Below, piece after piece: positions 24,346 to 37,800 of a stretch of 64,000 nt of DNA. The notes under the pieces were generated by a model. That model had not been told where the DNA came from, ran no database searches, and saw only the letters and a program-made list of their open reading frames with translations. The position numbers and the translations under genes were made by a program. Positions within the stretch are counted from its first letter, which is position 1; every line of letters starts with the position of its first letter. The stretch is from Bradysia coprophila (taxonomy: Eukaryota; Arthropoda; Insecta; Diptera; Sciaridae), in contig NW_023503501.1 in assembly GCF_014529535.1 (NCBI RefSeq), positions 4,284,150 to 4,348,149 on the forward strand, read 5' to 3'.

Positions 24346-25506
24346 TCGTTCGATGAAAGGAATTACCAAGGAAGGGCATTCTCAATAGAACAAACAGACA
24401 AATTAAAATGAAAAATCATAGGTAGTCTACCTCTATGGGAATTAATTAAAGAAACCCTTTCGTCATTAGAACTAGAACACCCCGTTTCGCTAAAGAGCTG
24501 ACCGTGACCCCTTTCAGCGAAATACTTTTAATTTGCAAAATTGTTTGCGTAATAAAATGGTTTTAATCGATTCGAAATTCAGTGATTAATAGATCATCCA
24601 TTTATTCGTCTCGACGGTTTATTCGCGTAGAAGAAGCCTGTCGTAAAAATGCACACTTCATAAAAATTCAAATTCAGTGAATGAATCGCAGTGCGTATAG
24701 AAGACAGTTTTTCAGTACACATTATGTTAAAATTGTTTAAGTAACAGACTTCATTGTCGGCCAGAAAGGAATTCAAGATAAAAAACGAAAAAAAGTTTAT
24801 CATAAAACTCAAAATAAATCAAGGGATTGTCTCTTCAAGGCATTACTTCAATAAAGTTTTTAACGATTGGTATTCATCAAAATCGGTGGATATAAATTCA
24901 ACGGATCCAACACACAAAAAGAGTTTGAGTTTAATGTGACATAAATTATCCCTTTTAATTATTGCACCGAGATTGAGTTTCGAAGCCTGAAGATAAAGTT
25001 TTTTGTTTGATTTAAACGACAGCTCGATTGGTATTTTAACCTCAATTATAACATTTACTATTTTCTATAAAGAAAAGTTTTATTGACTGGCGGTATATTA
25101 TTGTAGCAATCAGAAAAAGTTGAAAAATGGGTTATTCTGACATGAGTTATAAATCACTATTAACAAGAATGGTCGTGAGTTGAATAGTTGTTGCCGGAGT
25201 TTCATACTTATTTTGGGCCAGTGCGGTAAGTATGCAATTTATTAAAAATGAAATCATAAACTCTTGAGTGGATATTAATAACTGCAAGTTGTTTTGTATT
25301 CCCGGCAATTATTTCACTAATTTCTGAGACGTTACCATAACACTACAACTGTACTGGTGTTCATGAAATAAATCTCCATTTATGTGATGGTACTTATGGT
25401 GTACCGATTCTACTCAACCAACCTATGCATTTTTAACGGTCTGTCAAAAATAACCCAAAAAGATCCTACATGTAATGCATGCTTTCTGCAGGGGGTAAGC
25501 ACACAT
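24346..25506. other. Intergenic stretch, no gene seen
   Basis: No splice-bordered frame, RNA gene or repeat boundary was recognised. Confidence 0.4.
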
Positions 25507-25645
25507 GTGCCAAACAATTTATACCAAAACAAAATTTGACTGAACACAACAAAAATTGTACCAAAAAAAATCTGTGTCGCGAAGTGGCAGGTGCTCAGGA
25601 ATAGACCTACAAGAAAATTTATCTGCCACATCCAGCTCCATATTG
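25507..25645 (-). repeat. Diverged relative of the 8.5-9.0 kb fold-back unit
   Basis: Read on the minus strand, this stretch follows the spacer and one inner arm of the 8492-9009 palindrome: GTGGCAGATAAATTTTCTTG, then CGCGACACAGATTTTTTTTG, then a GTTGTGTTCAGTC block. Differences are spread along the length, suggesting an old copy that kept a single arm. Confidence 0.65.
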
Positions 25646-25831
25646 AGTGAAAGAACATATGCAATGAGTCATAATCAAGGTAAATATAGTTTACGCGCGG
25701 CTTAGAACACACTTGTGAGTTCAGCTTATATAATTAATTGATCCCTCATGTAATGGATTACTTCCGCCGCATGCAACGTATAATCTAACATTTCTAACAA
25801 CAAGAGAAAAATGCTTGATTTCCATTTACCA

Positions 25832-25931
25832 AAAAAGTACTCCGTGTGAGAGACAAAATTGAATTTTTTCAATTTTTGCTTAATTTACTTGACAGCTTGT
25901 TCTCTCACGGCTCTCTCACGGAGTACTTTTT
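25832..25931. repeat. Short inverted repeat (AAAAAGTACTCCGTGTGAGAG ends)
   Basis: AAAAAGTACTCCGTGTGAGA at the left is mirrored by CTCTCACGGAGTACTTTTT at the right, with about 60 bp between containing a second TCTCTCACGG. It looks like a small MITE of about 100 bp; no other copy was seen. Confidence 0.6.
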
Positions 25932-27587
25932 GTTGCGTGGAAACCATACTTAAGCGATTTTCAATGTAATGGAATCGAGTTGCTTTCGTTCTCGATGTTC
26001 TCAATAGGTAGTCGAATTCTACAAGGATCAAAAATATGTAATTATAGTTGGAGGGTTATGTCGAACAATTAAGACGTTATTCGATACTCTACAATTCTGC
26101 ATACATACGGAACGCACTTCAAGAAAAAGTGGTACTGAAACTTGAATAGGGTACTGAAGTTATACTTTACTGTCAAAAACTGTAACAAAAACAATTTCAT
26201 AGAAATAGTATACTCTATTTGGCAGCTGGCGACTATAATCACTTTTGCTTGAAGTGTGTTGATGTACGAGTGGACTATTATTATATGTCGGGAGGATATA
26301 AATATGTCAAACGAGAGAGAGAGAGAGTGTGTTTTAACGGCACTGATAAGGAGACCCTAAAACATATGAGAGTATATATAGGTAAGTTTTGAGCATAAAA
26401 AATTTCAAATCCTTTATCGAGAAAGTATAACGAATTTGTATGTTCAACATTAAGAGCATGCATGGGTCCCCATTACTTTACGTTGAAATTTTGGAATTGG
26501 CTTATTTGTATTTACGTCATTTTCTCTACATACACAATAAAAATTCTTCTAAACGCTCTTAGGTTTAGGTATGCACTAAGGAAACAAAAGATTAATCATC
26601 CGGGTTTGTGTCTTCCCTTCATGCTTTGCGTATATATATATATATATATATGCATATAGAACTCAGTCATGTATGACTCGAACGATTCCCTTTTGTTGTG
26701 ATCCTAATTTGAACCGACTAATTAAGTATGGTCGGGGAAATATGTTTTAATTTAACCTCGGGAAGTCAAAGACATTTCATCTCGATGGTATTTATTTAAT
26801 AAAATGTGCCGCAATGGCTTTTCTCTGCAAACAAATTTCCAACATTCATCAGTCATCGCCACTTACCCGTGTCACTTTTATTATAATTTCATTTTTGAAG
26901 ATTAAACCTAATCTCCATTTCAATGAAAAAAGTTTTTTCTCTTATCAAAATGTTCATTTGTAAAAGATTCGTACAAAAATTACAACTGATGTACCAACTG
27001 TAGTTATACAATGTAATCTGTATGGTGTCTGAATTTCGTAAATTATTTCAGGACTTTTGAGCACGCAAATTTTTATTGAACTCTAGAAATGTAGGTATGA
27101 CGTGTCGTCCTTTGTCGTTGTACTTGAAAATACAGACATTTCCAGATTTATAGCGCTGGAAAATTAAGTTAGACACAGTGTTCCATTGGACTGAATCACT
27201 AACTTACGATGAGAAGTTGGCTTAATTTTTTGGAAATTATACAGTTGTCGTCAAGATAATACTGCAACTGTAACTCAACAACAGACTTAGTGATGTATAA
27301 ATTAAACTTTAACTTTGAGTGAAGGCAGAGTCAGTAGTCAGCATTCTTCTTAGGCAATAAATGAAATGAAAGAATTAAAGCAATGAAAGTACACAAACGA
27401 ATCTGAAATCTACATGAGGACTTATCAACGAGGGATACGTCACTCATGAATATCATAACTCTACGACAGAGAAATCGCTTTGAGAAATCAGAAATATTAT
27501 CCCTATAGCTCCACTCTATAAAAAAAAAAAAAAACAAGAAACGTTCAACTCACTTACTCATCGTCTCTCCTCATCACAATTAATTCT
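25932..27587. other. Intergenic stretch with two microsatellites
   Basis: It holds an AG tract near 26311-26327 and a TA tract near 26632-26650. A poly-A run lies at about 27520-27534. No gene was recognised. Confidence 0.45.
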
Positions 27588-28033
27588 GGTTTCATCTCCA
27601 AACTCACCTTTCATCGCACTACACATAAATGTCTGTTGGCCATTTCCACATTGATGGCAGTGATACTTCTTGTGGGAAATTTGTGAATCAAAGCCGAAGG
27701 CGACGTTATAAAACACCGAAAAAGACATTTTACTCAGGTTTGATCTCCAAACTCACCTTTCACCACACTTCACATAAATGTCGGTCTGTCATTTCCAAAT
27801 TGATGGAATTGGTACTTCTTGTGGGAAATTTGTTAATCCAAGCCGAATACAAGGTTATAAATCACCAAAAAAGCCATTTTACTCAGGTTTCATCTACAAA
27901 CTCACCTTTCACCACACTTCACATTAATGTCTGTCGGTCATTTACACATTGATGGCAGGGGACTTCTTGTGGGAAATTTGTGAATCCAAGCCGAAGGCGA
28001 CCGTATTAATCACCAAAAAAGCCATTTTACTCG
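27588..28033. repeat. 149-bp tandem repeat, three copies
   Basis: Copies begin at 27588, 27737 and 27886 (GGTTTCATCTCCAAACTCAC and variants). Each contains TTCTTGTGGGAAATTTGT and an AAGCCGAAGGCGA or related motif, and ends CATTTTACTC. The copies differ by scattered substitutions and small indels. Since 149 is not a multiple of three, a frame crossing the copies changes phase in each unit, so the 107-codon frame here is unlikely to be a protein. Confidence 0.9.
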
Positions 28034-28836
28034 AAAACACGAGTTAGAAGTTTCCCAGCCATGAAGCAATTTAAACTTTATTTACCTCGTGCTGCGAGTA
28101 AAATGATAAGCAGACGATGTAACTGTTTTGAGATTGTCCTCAAATTCAAAATGTAACAGTTCCTTTCATCCATGCGAAATTAGTCACCGAAACAAAACCA
28201 AGAGTTTGAAGAGCTTGTTTTTATGTTGTTATATACATCTACCGATGAATATTTTACGATATTTTACAAACCGATTTTTCTCTCCTTGCATTTCTTTTGT
28301 CATTACATCTCATAAGGTGATAATACGTTTGTGCTCTCTTTTATGTTGGTCCTTTTATTACCGATTTTCCCATAGTATACACGTCTCGTGGTATTTTTAA
28401 ACACATTTTCTTATAAGAACAGTCTGCAATTGGGTTGTATATCTCAGTTGAATGTTTGAGTTTCAATAGAACGTAAGACGACCAGAAAGGATAATATTAC
28501 ACAAATTGAAGAGTCTGTATAACGGAACATAAGAGGTTTTCAGTGAGCAACATATTTGTTTAAGACTATCAGTTGTACGTTATATTATGCTGAGTGTAGT
28601 GATAGAAAAACGTTAAAAATTGGTTTCTTAAATTGTTTTGTAATTAGTTAATGTGCTGAAACGGAACTTATATCTGGAAAAGAGCGGAGATGAGCTTTTA
28701 ATTGACTGTGTGTCTTTGTGAAAATAATTGTTCAGAAAAAGAAAACTTTTGGTAAAACTTTAAAATAGAACTCCGGTTCTCGATAGTATATTGTATGCGT
28801 TCCGTCTGATTTAGTTTGAAAAAAACTTCTATTATT

Positions 28837-31800
28837 ATGAGTATCAAGCACAGCATTATTGCTGGTATACTATTGATGGTAACTGTATTGATCGCTTCAA
28901 CGATTACATTTTATTTAAGTCAGGGTGAGTTGATTTTAATTTTGTTCTTTTTTTTGTGCTTGCTATTTTCACTGTTTGAAAAGTGTAGTGATATAACAAT
29001 ATTGGCTCAGTAGAACGACCTAAAGTTTTCAAAGTTTGTGTACACTCGACATCGTCGTCGATTCCATTTAAGATGAATATACATAGTCAACTCTTTTTTT
29101 TAATAACTAGGTCCCACCTTTTGGGCGGGTCAAGTCCCTTGACTGACAATTTTTTTCAATATATTTTTGACCAATTTCATTGTTGAACTTCCGAAGCATC
29201 ACTGATACAAATGCCTACATTTAATATATCGATTACTGTAAACATTACAACGAAATTTGACAGAAAAAGTTTTTCAAATAAACCTTCGAAGATCGAATGA
29301 TCTTTGAGTTCTCATTTTTCTTGTAAATTTGCAGCAAGATTTTCAATCAACCACAAATCGTAAATAAAATGCGACTCGTGTGAATTATGGCCCTCGCTTC
29401 GCTCTGGCCGCAAACTTCCCACTCGTATGAGCTATCTATTATTCTGTTTGATTGCCATTTTGTCATATTTAATCAGAGTAGATGCGAAGTTTTACAAATG
29501 TGGAACGATGAGAGGACTCTTTCACTTTGGTAAAAATTAAAAAAAAACCGATAGATGTTCTTCTCTTACAGTTTTGTACAAAAAGGAAGTCCCCGGTATT
29601 TTACAAAACCGTCACTCGTGAATAAAATGTGGATGGTAATAAACGACCGATAAATTTTTTTTTTTTCGTTTCTTCACTTTTGTCGATTCAGAAAACGACA
29701 AAACGTCTTTAAGTTACATTTTGTAAAAGGATGAATTCCCTAGGAACGAACAGAACGCCTTCTCATTACATTTTGTAGAAGGATGAATTCCCTTGGAACG
29801 AACAAAACGCCTTCTCGTTACATTTTGTAAAAGGATGAATTCGCTAGGAACGGCCCGCCTTTGCTTTATATTTCCAAAATCGACAAAGAGTGAACGAAAG
29901 ACAATTTTTTTTTACTTTTTACTGATTTACTGAAGAGGTGCCAGCGACATGTACCACATTTCTATCGGTATTTTATTATTGTTATCGGTAAAATTGAATT
30001 TTTCTATTGGTCGAATATAATATCCCATAAAATTATTACGACTCGTGAGAATTACGGCCCTCGCTTCGCTCTGGCCGCAAACTTCACACTCGTATGGGAG
30101 TTGTAACATATTTTGTTTGATTGTTGGAATAATGAATTTAAAAAAAATATTCAGAAATTTGTTGAGAATGACTTATATCTTATATTGCCTACAAAGAATG
30201 ATGGTTACATTTAACGTTTTTCATAAAATTTCGTACACTTTTCAATCATAGTGTGCTCATGACATTTTTCTGCCGTAAGACCTTGAGTAAAAAAAACATC
30301 TTTCTTTGCTAGTAGACGCATTAAATTTGTTAGTCAACTATCAAGTTGTTAGTCAACTATCAAATTTGATAGTCAACTATCAAGTTGTTAGTCAACTATC
30401 AAATTTGATAGTCAACTATCAAGTTGTTAGTCAACTATCAAATTTGATAGTCAACTATCAAATTTGATAGTCAACTATCAAGTTGCTAGTCAACTATCAA
30501 ATTTGATAGTCAACTATCAAATTTGATAGTCAACTATCAAATTTGATAGTCAACTATCAAGTTGATAGTCAACTATCAAATTTGATAGTCAACTTTCAAG
30601 TTGATAGTCAACTATCAAATTTGATAGTTGACTATCAAATTTGATAGTTGAATATCAACTTGATAGTTGACTATCAACTTGATAGTTGACTATCAACTTG
30701 ATAGTTGACTATCAACTTGATAGTTGACTATCAAATTTGATAGTTGACTATCAAATTTGATAGTTGACTATCAAATTTGATAGTTGACTATCAAATTTGA
30801 TAATTGGCTAGCAGGAGATGTTTACCGGTTCAAAGCTGGACATCGACTGATGGAATTGTTCTTTCCACTTATTAAATAAACTCTATCGAGAACATACTTA
30901 TACGATTTACACACACTACGCAACCAAATCAAATTTCATCAAAGTAATCTTTTTCGATTGAGGCTATAATCAACAGTGTAAAATCCTGTTTTTCCTGGAT
31001 AGCTTCCAGATCCTTCGTCCCACATTGCCCATCTTCGAACTTAGCCTCGAGATTTTAATTCCACATATTTAAAAAAAAGATTCATCCAAATTGCTTGAGA
31101 ATTACTCAAGTTATCGTGCCTTCAACGATTTTTTGTCACCCACATTTAACGTTTTTCATACCATTTCATACATTTTCAATCATAGTGAACTTTTTTGTCA
31201 CCCACATATTTCGGTATTTTCTGGTGTAAGACCCTGACTTTCAGTCAAGGGAATAATTTGTTGTCCCGAAAAAAAAAACTTTCGCAAAGTTTGAGTTTGA
31301 ATGAACGTTGATTAACAAAATTATAAATTGAATTCATTTGGGAAAAATGTTGTGCAGCTTTAAAATTGTTTGAATTAAAAGGACTCGTCTATCATTTCGC
31401 TGAATATAGTAGAAGAAAAAATAACACAAAATTGGTTCCACTCCGCCCCAGCTAAGTTAATTAATTTTCTACCACATGAATGGCAGTGATAATCCCGTGC
31501 AGAGTTTAAATGACCGCTATATATTTTGTGCTAATACATGGCATTTAATGGGTGTTTGTTTCAGTTATTTCGGCAAAATTAGACAGCTCTCTAAATCTGT
31601 GCGTATAGATGTGGAAGACAGTTTCGATATCCTTATTTAATTCGTCTGAATTAATTGGTGAATTATTGAGTTGTAAAATTGTTTGTACAACAGGAATCGG
31701 GCACAAAATGGTTTTTACAATTTTTAATTGTCTTCAAAAAACGAAAGTTGACAGAGTGCCGGGGCAGAAAAAGATCTAATAAAATAGTCATTTGTTTACC

Positions 31801-34800
31801 GTGGTAAGAAAATGCGAAATTTTAAGAGTAGTGAAGTTTTACGATCGGAGAGGAACGCCGGCCGTGAATTGCTCGAGTAAGAATGTTCCACATTCTTCCG
31901 GAGTCGGTCACAATTTATCAAAAAAAGAAAGAAAAAAGGTGGCAGTTCGGGGTAGAAAATTGTCATTTTATCCCCTGTTAAAACATGTTATTCCCTGTCA
32001 AGACAAAAGACATTCTTTCCTCCAAACTTCATCAAACGAAGCGTCAACAAAACATTATTTTTCCTGACTAGTGTTGAAATATTGTGGCTTCGTCTCTTAT
32101 TTCCCACGTCGTTTGGGAAAAACGTTGTTACTAACTTACGCTAATAGTACATTTCGTACCTAGGACTAAAAGTCTTTTTTAGCGTGTGAGAAGTTTCCAG
32201 ACAGAGCCGAAGGCGAGGTCTGGAATCGAATACGCTAAAAAAGACTTTTAGTCCGTGGTACGAATAGTATTTTTCATATTGGACGGATAAAAAGAGCGAC
32301 GAAGTCGTACTTTTCAGGTCCTAGGTATGAAAAAGACTTTTTAGGCAAATTCGATTTTCTTATTTTCTAAAAAAGCATTTTAGCATGGCCTCTTAAGTGG
32401 AGAAAATAAGGTTAATCGCACCGTCATGGCTTATTTTTGCGAATTTTATTTCTGAAAAATTCAGAAAAAAAATTATGAATTTTTCGGGGCTCTCTCAAAA
32501 TTCCCAAAAAGTGGAACTGTACACAGCACTTATAAAAAACTATTATTATATTGCCTGCCCCATGCGAAAGTTGACCATCAGTTTGTCCCCTGCGAAAATC
32601 ATATTCCAATTTCGCATGAAACCAGAATACATTGGATGCTGCTTGTACGTAATTCATTAATTCGGAAAGAACTTTGTGGACTCAATCGTGTGTTTTTCAG
32701 CAAGTGTCGCCTTCGGCTTAAAAAATAACTGATATCGCAAGGATTAATTGTGCGTCCGAACGGTCCGAACTCAAAAATTATATTTCAAAAAAATTATGTC
32801 ACAAGATTCTAACGCACTTCGAAATCTCAAAGTTTACTGACAAACGTTTTCCAGAAAAGTGATTTTTCAATGTTTCGGAAGGTGACGAATCTGCCTTTTT
32901 TTCGAAGAGCAACTTCAATTAATCCAAAAAAAATCAGAAAAATGCCTAAAAAATGCCAAATTCTTGAACTGGTGGACTGTGCGACCTTCTACCACCTCAA
33001 TAACCTCCAAATTATAGAAGGGAACCCAAAAAAACGGTCAAAAGACCTCAAAATCTCTTAAATCACGAGGTGCGAGTAGTGTTTAAAAACGTTTTTCGTC
33101 TTCATCATTTGACCTCAGGAATGTAGTTCCTACAAAAATTCCTGAAGTCATTTCCGACTCTATTCCTGTTGTAGTTCTTCATGGTGATGAGTTTGGACCT
33201 TACTTCTCGACGAACTCTAGGAGTAATACCCGACTATCTCAGAGATTCAATTACAGTACTTACTTATGGTATTGTCGACATTGAATGTGAAATGAAGTGG
33301 ATTAAAACTTTTCTGCTGTGGGCAGTGTCATCTTTCAGTGCAGAATTTTGTATATACAAACGGACTAATAGGAACAAGACGTAAGAAGTTTCCGAAATAT
33401 ATTTAAGACTTTGATAGGATTTCTCAAAAAAGGATGTTGTTTTGAGTATTTTATGAATCCCGTATTAACTTACCCTACAGCCGGTGTGATAAGCATTTTG
33501 TTTATATCTTTTTATACAAAAACTCGTTCCAGCAGGACGATAAGACAAGAGAACCAAAATCCTACGAGATTTTATACACACAGTGCGTCACTCACAATCA
33601 CGTACGCCTTTATCACCTTTATTATAGTGAACCCAACGAAGAATAACAAACTTTATTTATTACGATACGCAGAACCGAAATTGCCGAAAGCCTTTAAAGA
33701 CACCAACAACCACAGTTTTCTCACAATGCAAAGTACAAAGAATTTTATATTCTCTGGCTGGCTTACTGACCTGTGTATTTTCCAGTTGGATATGTCAATC
33801 TGTTAAATTAATGGACAAGACTGTCTCTGTACCTGACAATGACACCTTCGACGTGAAAAAAGAAGCAAACAGAAAAGTAATTAAACCTGCCGTGACATCA
33901 AAAACAAAAATTGGGTGGTTCACGCCAGAGATGTTTTCTCAAGTGTACCGTCTCTTTAAATAGGAACTAAAAAAAAATTAGTCTTTAAAAAGACGAGGGA
34001 AAAAACGATTTTTTTAGTTTGACTTCAAGTTAAAACTTTTTACGGGAGAAAAAAGGGCAAATTAAAATGAATCCCAAAGTGACACACACAAATGATGTTG
34101 CTTGTCGTATAACAATTTGATGGATAGAACGATGGAAACTGACGTTCCGTGGATTCATGTTTTCGTTATGAAATTAAACGCCAACACTCTAGAGTTTCAA
34201 GATATTGATTTGATAACACAATCCACTCTCTGTGTGGTGTGCTTGCTATCTCTCGACTAATTGTCATCCGTAAAACAAATAGACTTCAAGACTAGACATA
34301 AACAATAGACGAGATGATAGGTAACAAAGGCCAAGTTTTCGTTTTAAATTTTAGTATTAAAGCTTTCAAATTCCATTACAAGGATAAATGTAAATGTAAA
34401 TAGGCCTCTCTCGATATTCCCAAAAACTCTTTTGCTAATGGAAACAGCCACGCGCTTACATAACTTTTATTCACCGATTTACCCATTGAAATATCCGAAC
34501 AACTGTAGCAGGAAGAAAATTCAAGTGTAAATGAAAACAGTTTTGTTGTTACGCGCTCCGGCAAAAGTAATTTCATTTTCAAATAAATACGTTTACGTTG
34601 CCGGCATGATTGAGTTTTAGATTGAAATTATCGAACTTTTAATAATGTTCGTTGACTCGTCGAACGTACAACATAAATAAATGTGTACTGGTGGATGTAT
34701 ACATTTCAATCCATTTATTGTATATATCCCTCTAAAAAGTAAATACAATATGCTTTTGTCATTTCAAGTCATCCCTTCACTTTCGATACCGAGGGGTAAG

Positions 34801-37800
34801 CCACAAAGTCAGAACGAGCTTTTTTATCCATGTTTTTTTATCGTTATTGAAACACTTTTCTGTTTGTAATTAAAGAGAAGATGATAATAATAAATAATAA
34901 TGGCCCTGTCTGGTTATAGCCGGATCATTTTACTAATTTCACTGAATTTGGTCCTCGATTTTATACATCACTGGATACAGTCGTTTTACAGTAGTAAGTT
35001 GTGTGATAGATAATCTAGTGTCGTCTATGAAGTACTATGGCGAAATTTAGGAACCGAATACCAGTACCTTCCCACAATGCTTTTGCCGGTAAGCCATATG
35101 CGAAAGCTCTGCAATAGTTCATAACTCTGCCGTGTTAAGCTAAAACACCTCCTCGCATTGTTTGTGTGCTTTCTTTCGAAAACTTTGAAATCCTTTTTCG
35201 TTCCATTGACAAAAAAAGGGAAATTCAGTGGAATGCAAAAGAATCCAGACGAATGTCAATTAAGTTTTTTTGGGGAACGTCAGATTTTTTGAACAGAAAA
35301 TCAAAACGAAAACATAAACGGAAAGGGCAAGTTTGACAGATTCACTGAAAAATTATTAAAAATATTGACTGCAAGGATTTGAATTAAAAGGGAAGATTCT
35401 GCCAATAATGGTCTGTTGAGTTACAATTTTTAAGACTCAAAACTCTAGTTTCAAGAAAAAATCATAGTTTCAGGCATTAGACTGATCCCTCATCTATTGC
35501 CTCAAAGTGTTAAAAGTATGATCTGAGGTAACTGGTCATACAAAACTATCAAAATCTTTTCTCCGCCAATAACGGATTTGTTCCACAGTTTTTCCGGCTC
35601 TATCCATCCCCGAAAGTTTTGGTTGTCTTCTTACATAACTCGACGGTTCGCTGATGGTTCGCTTGTCAGAATATTTAAAATCGTCTATCAACGGACGCCT
35701 GAGTTTCTATGGTGAACGAATAAAACTTGCTGAAGACTTGCGTGAAAAACTATGGAACAAATCCGTTATTGGCGGAGAAAAAATTTTGATAGCGGAGATC
35801 GCCGTAGAATATGGGTTTGAAAATGCAGACCTCCGCCAATTGCCTCAGTTACCTCAGAAAAAAAATGATCTGAGGGAACTGGTCATACAAAACTATTGCA
35901 ATCGGCGGAGGTCTGCATCTTCAAATCCGTATTCTAAGGCGATCTCCGCTATCAAAATTAAGAAAATCTGACGTTCCCTTTTATCAAATACTCTATAACG
36001 CACAACAGACCCATTTGAGGCGAAGGTTCTGTGTCTCACCTCTCACTCACATTATCCTATCGCCAGAGACTACAAATCAGGACATTTTCGCTTTACTCGA
36101 TATTTAGTTATACAAAAATTTAATAAATTCTACTGGACACGTGAAAACTACTATAGCTTGATTGAAAAGTCATCTTTCCGACAATTCAACCATTGATTTC
36201 CCCCCTCGTTCGAAAGACTTTTTGATATGTGTGATAATGACGAATAAAATCACCCATCGGAATGTGTTTTTTTGCTGCTGTTTGGTGGTTTTCTCCGCCA
36301 TCTAAGTGTAAAGCTTTATGGGTAAATGACATCAGATATGTCAAACTTTAGATGATTTTAGTCTAACGCAAAAAAAAAACGACAAACCAAAGCCCCTTCA
36401 ATCCTCGACCACAAATCTGTGAAAACAGCGAAATTTCTTTGTGAAGCATTGACTGTAACAGGTGAATGGTTTTAGTATGTATTCCCAAATGTTTTTATGA
36501 TATCATTCAATACGAGAAATGTGCACACTAACTTGAAACGGTAAAAGATTCGTTATTTACCTGTTCATATGTGAATGTCAACTGAAAAAAGGATATGACG
36601 TGAAATGCATATCAGGCGGTCTGTTTGTTTTTTTTTTACTAAGAAAAATGACGAATTTATTTCAAAAGCATCAATGCTTTGCTGAAAAGCATACATTTTG
36701 GAGTTTTTTAAATACTGAATTTTAGTTTACTTTTGATGACATCTTTCCACCAGAATCCTTTTTCAAAAATATAGGACATTTTTAGCATTCACAAAAACCT
36801 AAGGCATCCCAAAATTAACAAATAATTTCGGGACAACAAGCTGGAAATACCGCATCCGGATTCTTGACAACATATTTGCAATTGGATTGGTTACGCGTTG
36901 AAGGACATCTGGAAATTAAAAACAAAATTGTATAAATTGACCAACCACCATAAAAGTCCAGACCATGACCCACCCTCTGTACAGTAAAATCAAACGATTC
37001 TCATAGTTCGTACATGTGGCTTCACGGCAACCAGTTTTTGCAATGAATGCCTCTCCAGGACTGTAGCTCATTTGGGTCTCTTCGATCCAACATTTTCCTG
37101 GATGGTCTGGGTACAAACATTTTTGTTCGTTTTTCATTCAATTCTCAGACACTGATATCATAATACTGCCCACTAACCTGGATGAATTTTGGCTAGTTCA
37201 CTGCCAGCGAACGAACCCTGTCCCAACACAACATTCAAAAGCAAGAAACCACAGAAACCGAACAATATAAAATTCATTTTGTTAAGATTTGTTCACAATT
37301 TTTGCAATATTTATTATCTCACTGAGTGACAAGTAATTACTGACGACCGTACTCAAAACCGTGGTCCATTTATATTCCAAAAATAATAATAAAAATTTGT
37401 TGAATAACTAGTTCACATCAACAGGTCGTGATAATTCAACAAATATCACAAAATGTCTGCTTATGAATGTTGCGGGAAACGATAATATGATTAAAAACTG
37501 TGACTGTGACTTATGGAAAGTATCCATCGTCGGTGTGTTTGGGACCAAACCTGTCTTGGCCGTTTCTCTTCTATATACTCATTGAAGAGTATAACCTGAA
37601 GTGAATCATAACTCGCCGATCCATGAAGCAATCGTCTTCGTCTCGTCTTTTCTACCTCTTAACACATTCATTCCTGAACCCAATACCACGAGCACACTAC
37701 AACACATTACACTGACTCATTTGGTACTTTGATGATCAGTTGCAAGAACCGCAACGTTAAAAATGTAACGTACAGCCAGGTACCAAAGACAAAAATTCTC

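Noticed and set aside
27629..27952. 107-codon frame
   Set aside because: It crosses a 149-bp tandem repeat that shifts phase in each copy, so the peptide does not repeat and is not maintained.
27588..30900. CRISPR-like array
   Set aside because: The repeats are contiguous or palindromic without unique spacers, and the genome is eukaryotic.
33411..33963. 131-codon frame plus an overlapping no-ATG frame, considered as a decayed receptor gene
   Set aside because: Some hydrophobic stretches and basic residues are present, but no family motif, conserved splice pattern or start could be defined.
35654..35971. 105-codon frame resembling a small protein
   Set aside because: It lies entirely inside the inverted arms of a fold-back element and its sequence is repeated in reverse there.
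37107..37165. Upstream acceptors (GATATCAG, GTCTGAG) for the second SVWC exon
   Set aside because: One includes an in-frame TGA and the other breaks the frame; the acceptor at 37107 restores the cysteine pattern.
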